This document shows, piece after piece, positions 32,038 to 39,038 of a stretch of DNA of 64,000 bases (position 1 is the first letter of the stretch; each line of letters starts with the position of its first letter). Both the position numbers and the translations under genes were made by a program. Location of the stretch: assembly GCA_041906305.1 (NCBI GenBank), contig JAYRJL010000001.1, forward strand, positions 186,001-250,000, given 5' to 3'. The notes below the pieces were generated by a model. The model saw only the letters and a program-made list of their open reading frames with translations, did not search any database and had not been told where the DNA came from. This DNA comes from SHVZ01 sp041906305 (lineage in GTDB: Bacteria; Pseudomonadota; Alphaproteobacteria; SHVZ01).

Positions 32038-35000
32038 GCCCCGGCGAGTTCTCCGAACCTGCGGTTCGCCACTGCCAGCATCGCGAGATCGACCGCAGGC
32101 GCGGCGCGCATCTCGGTCAGCACCTGGTCGATGCGCTCGATCGCCGGCTTGCGGCCCTCGACCCAGGTCTCCAGCTTGCCGGAGTCGGCGAGCACGCGTC
32201 GGGCGAGCGTCGCCTGGTGGCCGTAGAGGTCGTCGAGCACGGCCGCGGCAGCCTGGCGCTGCCAGTCGGTCTGCGGCTTGAGCTGGGCGGCCTGGTTCTT
32301 GAGCCAGTCGAGCCCGAGCCGCTGGCCGAGCGCGTAGTAGACGCGGGCGACGGCGAGCGGATCGCCGCCGAGGCGGACGATGTCGGGCGCGGCCGCGAGC
32401 CAGTCGAGCCGGGCGACCGAGCGGGCGAGATCGGCCGGCACCCCGGCGTCGGTGAAGCCCTTGATCGCGGCCTCGAGCTCGGCGCGGTCGCCATCCGGCA
32501 TCGCGCGGTCCAGGCCCTTGGTCAGCGCCTCGATGCCGGGCCGATACTCGGCGAGCGCGCCGGCGATCGAGAGCGGGTGCTTGCCGTTGTTGAGGAACCA
32601 GAGGCTGACCCGCTCCGAGAGCCGACGAATGGCCTGGTGCATCCGGGTCTGCACCTCCGCCGGCACGCGGAGGTCGAGCCCCTGCACCGCCTCCCACATC
32701 GGCCCCAGCGCGAAGGCGTCACGGGCGATCAGATAGGCGCGCGCGACCTCCGGCCAGGCGCAGCCGGTCTTGTCGGAAAGCGTCGCGGTGAATCCCGGAC
32801 CGACGCGGTTGACCATCGCGTTGGTGACGACGGTCGCGATGATCTCGCGCTTCAGCTTGTGGCGGGAGATCTCGGCCTTGAAGCGCTTCTGCAGCTCCTT
32901 CGGGAAGTACCTTTCGAGATCGGGTGTCAGCACCGGATCGTCCGACAGGTCGGAGGGCAGCAGCACGTTGTAGAGCGCCATCTTCGAGTAGGCGAGAAGC
33001 ACCGCGAGCTCCGGCCGGGTCAGACCCTTCTCGGCGGCCTGGCGCTCGGCGAGCTGCGCATCCGCCGGCAGGAACTCGATCCCGCGGTCGAGCAGCCCGA
33101 TCTTCTCCAGCGTCCGCATCAGGCGGCCCAGCTCCTCGACGCCGGCGGCGCCGTTGGCTTCCTCCAGCGTCAGCGCCAGGGTCTGGTCGATGTTGTCCTG
33201 GAGCACGAGATGACCGACTTCCTCGGTCATCGAGGCCAGCAACTGGTCGCGCTGCTTGATCGTCATGTCGCCGTTGGCGCAGACGTCGCCCAGCAGGATC
33301 TTGATGTTGACCTCGTGGTCGGAGCAGTCGACGCCGGCCGAGTTGTCGATCGCGTCCGTGTTGAGGCGCACGCCGGCGAGACCCGCCTCGATGCGGGCGC
33401 GCTGGGTCATGCCGAGATTGGCGCCCTCGCCGATGACCTTGCAGCGAAGATCCCTCGAGGTGATGCGGAGCGCGTCGTTGGCGCGGTCGCCGACCTCGAC
33501 GTTGGTCTCGCTCGATGCGCGGATGAAGGTGCCGATGCCGCCGAAGAACAGAAGGTCGACCGGCATCTTCAGGATCGCCTGGATCAGCTCGGCCGGCGTC
33601 GCCGCGTCGCGGTCGAGGCCGATCAGATTCCTCATCTCCGGCGTAAGTTTGATCGACTTGGCCGATCGCTCGAAGATCCCGCCACCGGCCGAGATCAGCT
33701 TCGTGTCGTAGTCCTTCCAGGTCGAGCGCGGCAGGTTGAACAGGCGCTCGCGCTCGGCGAAGCTCGACACCGGATCCGGCGTCGGGTCGATGAAGATGTG
33801 CATGTGGTTGAAGGCGCAGACGAGCCGCGTCGCCTTCGAGCGCAGCATGCCGTTGCCGAACACGTCGCCCGCCATGTCGCCGACGCCGACGCAGTCGAAC
33901 GGCTCGGTCTGGCAGTCGCGCCCCATCTCGCGGAAGTGCCGCTTGACGCTTTCCCAGGCGCCCCGCGCGGTGATCGCCATCTTTTTATGGTCATAACCTG
34001 CTGAACCGCCGGAAGCGAAGGCGTCGTCGAGCCAGAAGCCGTACTCGCGCGACACGCCGTTGGCGATGTCGGAGAAGGTCGCCGTGCCCTTGTCGGCGGC
34101 GACGACGAGATAGGGATCGTCCTGGTCCAGGCGCACCACGTCCTTGGGCGGCGTCAGCTTGCCGCCGACCGCGTTGTCGGTGATGTCGAGCAGCCCGCGC
34201 ATGAAGATGCGGTAGCACTCGATGCCCTCGGCCATGAAGGCCTCGCGGCCGCCTTCGGTCGGCGGGTTCTTGACGAAGAACCCGCCTTTCGAGCCGACCG
34301 GAACGATGACGGCGTTCTTCACCATCTGGGCCTTCATGAGGCCCAGGATCTCGGTGCGGAAGTCCTCGCGCCGGTCGGACCAGCGGATGCCGCCGCGGGC
34401 GACGCGGCCGCCGCGGAGATGCACGGCCTCGACGCGCGGCGAGTAGACCCAGATCTCGACCAGCGGGCGCGGCAGCGGCAGGTCGTCGACCTTGTGGCTG
34501 TCGAGCTTGAAGGAGACGTAGCCCTTCGGCAGTCCGTCGGCGCCCATCTGGAAGAAGTTGGTGCGCTGGGTCGAGCGGATCAGGTTGACGAAGCGCCGGA
34601 GGATGCGGTCCTGGTCGAGATTGGTGACCGCGTCGAGCGCGTGCTCGACTTCGACCGCGATGCCGTTGGCGCGAAGCTCGGCGTCCTTGCGGTCGGCCGG
34701 ATCGAAGCGGGTGACGAACAGCTTCACCAGCAGCCGGGTGATCTCGGGATGGTCGGAGAGGGCGTCCTCGATGTAGGTCTGGCTGAAGGTGAATCCGGTC
34801 TGGCGGAGATACTTGGCATAGGCCCTGAGGATCACGACCTCTCGCCACGAGAGTCCGGCGCCGAGGATCAGGCGGTTGAAGCCGTCGTTCTCGGTCTCGC
34901 CCGACCATGCGCGGCGGAAAGCGTCGTGGAAGGCCTGCCTGACGCGGCTCACCGGCACCTGGCCGCCGGCTTTGAGCCGCATCGAGAAGTCCTGGATCCA

Positions 35001-36830
35001 GACCTTGGTGTCGGTGCCTTTCGGACGGACGCGGAACGGGATCTCCTCGAGCACCTTGAGGCCCATGTTCTCGAGCATGGGGAGCACGTCGGAGAGCGGG
35101 ATCGGCTTGCCGGGGTTGAAGACCTTGAAATGAACCTCGTCGCCCTCGGCATCGAGCGGCGTATACAGGTTCATCGCGACCCGTCCGGCGGTGAGCACCT
35201 CCTCGACGCGCTCGATGTCGGAGACCGCGGCTTGGCCCGGGAACCGCTCGCGATAGCCGGACGCGAAGGCGTCGGCGTAGCGATCGAGCATCGCCAGGCC
35301 CTTCTCCTCGCCCCTCGCCTCGATCAGCGCCTGGCTGAGGTGATCGCGCCACGAGCGCGCCGCCTCGATCAGCTTCGCCTCGATCGCCTTCGGCTCGACT
35401 TCCGGGAATCTGAGCTGGTCGGTCTGGATGATGAAGTGCAGCCGCGCCAGCACCGAGTCCGAGATCTGTGTGTAGAACTGCGTCACCGGGCCGTTCAGGC
35501 TCTGCTCGAGGATCGCCTGGAATTTGCGGCGGAGGTCGGTGTTGTAGATGTCGCGCGGAACGTAGACGAGGCACGAGATGAAGCGCCGGAAGGTGTCGGG
35601 CCTGAGGAACAAGGCGATCCGCTGGCGCTCCTGCAGGTGCAGGATGCCCATCGCCATGTCGAACAGCAGGTCCTGGTCGACCTGCAGCAGCTCGTCGCGC
35701 GGGAAGGTCTCGAGGATCGTGACCAGCGTCTTGCCGTTGTGCGATCCCGGCGTGAACCCGGCGCGCTTCAGCGTCTCGTCGACCTTGTGGCGGAGAAGCG
35801 GGATCGAGCGGACGCTCTCGTTGTAGGCGGCCGAGGTGAACAGGCCGACCGCCTGCCACTGGCCGACCACGGTGCCCGCCTTGTCGACGTCCTTGATGGT
35901 GATGACGTCGAGCAGCACCGGCCGGTGCACCGACGACAGCCGGTTGCCCTTGGCGATGTTGACGAGCGTCGGGCGCTCGATCTCGGCGCGCACCTCGGCC
36001 GGAAGCTCCGAGATGTTGCGCATGCCGCCGAAGATGTGGAACGCCGGGTCGCGGACGACGCCGAGCCCCGACGCGTCGTTGACGATCATGCGGCCGGTCT
36101 TGGCCTCGTACTTGAAGTCGCGATATCCGAGGAAGGTGAAGTGGTCGGCCTCGAGCCAGCGCAGGAACTCGAGCGACTCCCGCACCTCGTCCTGCGGCAG
36201 CGGCGGCGGGTTCGCCTCGATACGGGCGACCACCTCGAGAAGCTTGTTGCGCATCGTCCGCCAGTCGGCGACCGCGTGGCGCACATCCGACAGGACCGAG
36301 GTGAGGCCGGCCTGGATCTGCTCCAGCACCTCTGCGGAGCTTCGGGCGGAAACGCGGATCTGCATCATCGACTCGGCCGTGCCCGCCTTGGGATCCTTGG
36401 CGAGGCTCTGGCGCTTGCCCTTGGCGTCGCGGGCGACATGGACGACCGGATGGATGACGAGATGGACGCCGAGCTCGCGCCGGTTCAGCTCCGCGGTGAC
36501 TGAGTCGACGAGGAACGGCATGTCGTCGTTGACGATCTCGACCACGGTATGGGTCGAGTGCCAGCCGTCCTCCTCGAAGCGCGGGTTGTAGGCGCGGATC
36601 TTCGGCTGGCCCGGCGTGCGGGTCTCGGCGAAGCGCCAGAGCGCCATCGCCGCGCCGAACAGGTCGAGCGGATCTTCGGCCTGCACGTCCTCGGCCGGCA
36701 CGTTCTTGTAGAAGAGGCGGAGGAAGGCTTCGGCTTCGGCCGCCTTGCCGGAGTCGCCGAGGCGTTCCTTCGCCAGATCGACCACCCGGTCGACGGTCTC
36801 GGCCTTGCGGCCCTCTAGCTTCTGGCGCAT
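32034..36830 (-). CDS. gdhB: NAD-specific glutamate dehydrogenase, large (GDH-180 type)
   Basis: A 1,598-residue enzyme that oxidises glutamate to 2-oxoglutarate and ammonia with NAD+. The N-terminal ~700 residues contain ACT-like regulatory modules (FLVDSVTAELNRR, HFTFLGYRDF). The catalytic part includes RGGIRWSDRREDFRTEILGLMKAQMVKNA, VGSKGGFFVK with the catalytic Lys, VGVGDMAGDVFGNGML for NAD binding and a long helical C-terminus. Size and order match the giant alphaproteobacterial form, which is often allosterically regulated by amino acids. ATG 36830 begins MRQKLEGRK. No truncation or frameshift was seen. It overlaps the downstream MFS gene by 4 bases. Confidence 0.95.
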   Translation of the reverse strand: MRQKLEGRKAETVDRVVDLAKERLGDSGKAAEAEAFLRLFYKNVPAEDVQAEDPLDLFGAAMALWRFAETRTPGQPKIRAYNPRFEEDGWHSTHTVVEIVNDDMPFLVDSVTAELNRRELGVHLVIHPVVHVARDAKGKRQSLAKDPKAGTAESMMQIRVSARSSAEVLEQIQAGLTSVLSDVRHAVADWRTMRNKLLEVVARIEANPPPLPQDEVRESLEFLRWLEADHFTFLGYRDFKYEAKTGRMIVNDASGLGVVRDPAFHIFGGMRNISELPAEVRAEIERPTLVNIAKGNRLSSVHRPVLLDVITIKDVDKAGTVVGQWQAVGLFTSAAYNESVRSIPLLRHKVDETLKRAGFTPGSHNGKTLVTILETFPRDELLQVDQDLLFDMAMGILHLQERQRIALFLRPDTFRRFISCLVYVPRDIYNTDLRRKFQAILEQSLNGPVTQFYTQISDSVLARLHFIIQTDQLRFPEVEPKAIEAKLIEAARSWRDHLSQALIEARGEEKGLAMLDRYADAFASGYRERFPGQAAVSDIERVEEVLTAGRVAMNLYTPLDAEGDEVHFKVFNPGKPIPLSDVLPMLENMGLKVLEEIPFRVRPKGTDTKVWIQDFSMRLKAGGQVPVSRVRQAFHDAFRRAWSGETENDGFNRLILGAGLSWREVVILRAYAKYLRQTGFTFSQTYIEDALSDHPEITRLLVKLFVTRFDPADRKDAELRANGIAVEVEHALDAVTNLDQDRILRRFVNLIRSTQRTNFFQMGADGLPKGYVSFKLDSHKVDDLPLPRPLVEIWVYSPRVEAVHLRGGRVARGGIRWSDRREDFRTEILGLMKAQMVKNAVIVPVGSKGGFFVKNPPTEGGREAFMAEGIECYRIFMRGLLDITDNAVGGKLTPPKDVVRLDQDDPYLVVAADKGTATFSDIANGVSREYGFWLDDAFASGGSAGYDHKKMAITARGAWESVKRHFREMGRDCQTEPFDCVGVGDMAGDVFGNGMLRSKATRLVCAFNHMHIFIDPTPDPVSSFAERERLFNLPRSTWKDYDTKLISAGGGIFERSAKSIKLTPEMRNLIGLDRDAATPAELIQAILKMPVDLLFFGGIGTFIRASSETNVEVGDRANDALRITSRDLRCKVIGEGANLGMTQRARIEAGLAGVRLNTDAIDNSAGVDCSDHEVNIKILLGDVCANGDMTIKQRDQLLASMTEEVGHLVLQDNIDQTLALTLEEANGAAGVEELGRLMRTLEKIGLLDRGIEFLPADAQLAERQAAEKGLTRPELAVLLAYSKMALYNVLLPSDLSDDPVLTPDLERYFPKELQKRFKAEISRHKLKREIIATVVTNAMVNRVGPGFTATLSDKTGCAWPEVARAYLIARDAFALGPMWEAVQGLDLRVPAEVQTRMHQAIRRLSERVSLWFLNNGKHPLSIAGALAEYRPGIEALTKGLDRAMPDGDRAELEAAIKGFTDAGVPADLARSVARLDWLAAAPDIVRLGGDPLAVARVYYALGQRLGLDWLKNQAAQLKPQTDWQRQAAAAVLDDLYGHQATLARRVLADSGKLETWVEGRKPAIERIDQVLTEMRAAPAVDLAMLAVANRRFGELAGA

Positions 36831-36945
36831 GGCGTCCCCTCCTTGAAGAGCGTCTTCGCCCGGCTTGTGATCCCCGGTTTCCCGACGCTTTTAAGCTACA
36901 TCCAACAACGTGTCGGAACAAAGGCTTATCGGTTAAAATCGCCCC

Positions 36946-37734
36946 ATGGCGCTGACCCAGACGATCGTCGGGCTGCTTGTGCGGATGCGAAGGGCCGGTC
37001 TTTTCGACCTCGGCACCGCGCGGGTCCTCGATCTCGGCGAGCAGAATCTCTACGGCAACGTGCGCGGCGGCGACGTGGTCGCGATCGCCCGCCTGCTGAA
37101 GCTACCCGAGCCGCGCATCGCCGAGATCGAGGCCGAGGTCGCCGAACGGACGAGCGCGGCCGCGCCGACGCTCGCCTTCGATCTCGCCAAGGTGCTGTAC
37201 CGCGTGGTGTTCGACAGCACCACCTATCACGCGATCGACCTGCACGGGACCGAGGCCGCGTGGCGCCATGACCTCAACCTGCCGCTGCCGATCGCGGAGA
37301 CCTTCGACGTCGTCACCAACTTCGGCACATCCGAGCACGTCTTCGACCAGGCGCAGCTGTTCCGCTCGATCCACGCGCTGGTCAGGCCCGGTGGGCTGAT
37401 GCTGCACGCGCTGCCGCATCAGGGCGGACCGGATCACGGCTTCTTCAACTATCACCCGACCTTCTTCCACGACCTCGCCGCCGCGAATTCCTACCGCGTC
37501 GCGACCCTGGTCCTGATGAGCCCGGACGGCGACGGCGGTGATCGGCTCGACGTGCTGAAGGACCGCGATGCCTATGCGGCGCTGATCTCGAACACCGGGT
37601 TAACCCGCGAAAGCGGGCTTTTCGTGGCACTGGTGAAGCCGTTCGAGGAACGGCCGTTCCGCGCGCCCATGCAGGGCTACTACACCGGCGAGCTTTCGGA
37701 AGAAGGTCGCCGCACCTGGGAAGATCGGCGCTGA
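36946..37734 (+). CDS. SAM-dependent methyltransferase-like protein
   Basis: A 262-residue protein with a class I methyltransferase core. The N-terminus contains VLDLGEQNLYG, which fits the SAM loop although it lacks the usual GxGxG spacing. Further on FDVVTNFGTSEHVFDQ and ALVRPGGLMLHALPHQG match motifs II and III. The segment PDHGFFNYHPTFFHDLAAANSYRV is typical of sugar- or FkbM-adjacent methyltransferases of surface polysaccharide loci. It is divergent from NAD-GDH with a 115-base gap and convergent with a small secreted-protein gene. Substrate is unknown. Confidence 0.78.
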   Translation: MALTQTIVGLLVRMRRAGLFDLGTARVLDLGEQNLYGNVRGGDVVAIARLLKLPEPRIAEIEAEVAERTSAAAPTLAFDLAKVLYRVVFDSTTYHAIDLHGTEAAWRHDLNLPLPIAETFDVVTNFGTSEHVFDQAQLFRSIHALVRPGGLMLHALPHQGGPDHGFFNYHPTFFHDLAAANSYRVATLVLMSPDGDGGDRLDVLKDRDAYAALISNTGLTRESGLFVALVKPFEERPFRAPMQGYYTGELSEEGRRTWEDRR

Positions 37735-37738
37735 GCTT

Positions 37739-38080
37739 CTAGTTCTGCGGCGGCTGGAAGATACGTTCGCGTTCCTGCCGCTGCTGCTCCGCGCGCAGCC
37801 TGTCGCTCTCGCGTTCGATCCGCGCCTGGTCGTCGCGCATCCGGTTCTGGTCGCGGAGCCGGTCCAGCATCGCGCGCGGATCCGAACGGGTCGTCGTCGC
37901 CGGAGCCGGGTTCGAAGAGCCGGAGCGCTCACGCTCGATGCGCGCGTTCTCGCGTGCCGCATCCAGGCGCCCCTGCTCCTGCTGCCGGCGGAACTGGGCA
38001 TCGTCTGTCGGCGTCACCTGGGCCGCAGCCGGGACGGCGGCCAGGATCGCAAAGGCGAGGAGCGGTGCACGGAGAGGCAT
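37739..38080 (-). CDS. Small secreted charged protein
   Basis: A 113-residue protein from ATG 38080 (MPLRAPLLAFAILAAVPAAAQ, a signal peptide). The upstream ATG at 38131 would put 17 polar residues ahead of it. The mature part is very hydrophilic and almost entirely Arg, Glu, Gln and Asp, with repeated RxxQxxR and ARIERE(S/R) units that would form a charged single helix, ending FQPPQN. No family is recognised. It lies 47 bases downstream of a small membrane-protein gene on the same strand and ends 4 bases from the convergent methyltransferase gene. Confidence 0.68.
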   Translation of the reverse strand: MPLRAPLLAFAILAAVPAAAQVTPTDDAQFRRQQEQGRLDAARENARIERERSGSSNPAPATTTRSDPRAMLDRLRDQNRMRDDQARIERESDRLRAEQQRQERERIFQPPQN

Positions 38081-38127
38081 GAGTCGGATCTTGGATCTGA
38101 CCGAGGCTTCCGCAAGCGCGCCTCTCT

Positions 38128-38322
38128 TCAATGACGAAGCGGCCGGCGCGCCGAGGCCCTCGACCAGGCGAAAAGCCCGCCGGTGACCGCGCCGGCGACC
38201 GCGATTGCGGTCAGTACGGCGACGGCGCCGGCCAAGGCGATCCCGGCGAGCAGGGCCAAGGTCGTGACCGTGCCGGCGAGGGTGCGAAAGCGGGGGCGGA
38301 TGATGAAAGCCGAGGTCGTCAT
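38128..38322 (-). CDS. Small membrane protein
   Basis: A 64-residue protein, ATG 38322, with GAGG two bases before the start codon giving a close ribosome-binding site. A basic N-terminus (RPRFRTLAG) leads into two Ala/Gly/Val-rich hydrophobic segments (TTLALLAGIALAGAVAVLTAIAVAGAVTGG read in parts), then a basic tail (SRASARRPLRH). It is probably an inner-membrane peptide with one long or two short helices. An in-frame ATG at 38340 is also possible. Coding status rests on composition and the ribosome-binding site. Confidence 0.55.
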   Translation of the reverse strand: MTTSAFIIRPRFRTLAGTVTTLALLAGIALAGAVAVLTAIAVAGAVTGGLFAWSRASARRPLRH

Positions 38323-38428
38323 GACCTCGACTCTAAGCATTTCGAGTAAACACGAGGTTAAGGCATAACTTATTTAAATTCAATGACTTGCGGTACCAGA
38401 ACACCAAGCCTGGAGGCTCTAAAAATCA

Positions 38429-38453
38429 GGAACCAAAAATCGCACGGGCCGTT
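38429..38453 (+). promoter_or_regulatory. Candidate EcfG-type general stress promoter
   Basis: GGAAC at 38429-38433 and CGTT at 38450-38453 are separated by 16 bases, an exact match to the GGAAC-N16/17-CGTT consensus of the alphaproteobacterial sigma factor EcfG. It points at the Gln-rich protein gene starting at 38523, giving a leader of about 60 bases. The surrounding stretch is AT-richer than its neighbours, as expected for a promoter. Confidence 0.7.
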
Positions 38454-38522
38454 GGGTCTGGGCGGGCCGATACGAGGCCGCGGAAGCGCGGTCGGGTGCC
38501 GGCCCCGGAAACACAGGAGACG

Positions 38523-38771
38523 ATGATGCAGCAGAAGAACCAGCAGCAGAACGGCGGCAACATGAACAAGCAGCCGGGCCAGCAGGACCAGAATCAAGGC
38601 AGCAAGCAGCAGCAGCAGGGCAACAAGCCCGGCCAGCAGGGCAACCAGCCCGGCCAGCAGCAGGACTCGGACATGAACCGCCAGCAGGAACAGCAGGGCG
38701 GCGGCCGCCAGCAGCAGGGCGGCCAGTTCGACAAGAAGCCGTCGCAGCAGAACCAGCAGGACGACGAGTAG
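38523..38771 (+). CDS. Gln-rich low-complexity hydrophilin-like protein
   Basis: An 82-residue, extremely hydrophilic protein composed largely of Gln, Gly, Asn, Lys and Asp, for example GNKPGQQGNQPGQQQ, with no Cys or Trp and one Phe near the end. It should be intrinsically disordered, resembling hydrophilins that accumulate under desiccation or osmotic stress. ATG 38523 (or 38526) follows AGGAG by a good distance; the open frame reaches up to 38388 but enters the promoter. The EcfG-type promoter upstream supports stress induction. Low complexity makes family assignment impossible by motif. Confidence 0.72.
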   Translation: MMQQKNQQQNGGNMNKQPGQQDQNQGSKQQQQGNKPGQQGNQPGQQQDSDMNRQQEQQGGGRQQQGGQFDKKPSQQNQQDDE

Positions 38772-38810
38772 GCGACGCTCCGCGTCGGCATCAGGCATCC
38801 CCCGCCTGTC

Positions 38811-38855
38811 CGCGAGGGCGTTCGACCGGTTCAAGGACCGGCGGCCGCCCTCGCG
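38811..38855. terminator. Nested hairpin downstream of the Gln-rich gene
   Basis: A perfect 10-base inverted repeat, CGCGAGGGCG (38811-38820) and CGCCCTCGCG (38846-38855), encloses a second dyad CCGGT/ACCGG with a 6-base loop. It begins 40 bases after the stop codon of the Gln-rich gene. There is no T-run, so it may be a Rho-independent-like or RNA-stabilising structure rather than a classical terminator. Confidence 0.5.
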
Positions 38856-38878
38856 CCCTTACCGGCACGCCGACGCAG

Positions 38879-38898
38879 CCGCCAGCACCCGCTGGCGG
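38879..38898. terminator. Hairpin upstream of the hybrid kinase gene
   Basis: CCGCCAGC (38879-38886) pairs with GCTGGCGG (38891-38898) across a 4-base loop. A pyrimidine-rich stretch with several Ts starts about 15 bases later. It may act with the larger hairpin just upstream to insulate the kinase gene. Function is inferred from symmetry only. Confidence 0.4.
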
Positions 38899-39038
38899 AG
38901 GCGGGGGTGTGCTTTCTCTTTGTCCCCTCGATCAAATGTCACTGAATTGTTGAGAGCACGGGGCGGCGCGCCGATTGAAAGTGTCGCTCGTGCCGGTGCG
39001 CAGGGTGGTGCCCCTTTTCGCCTGCCGGCGGAGGCGGC

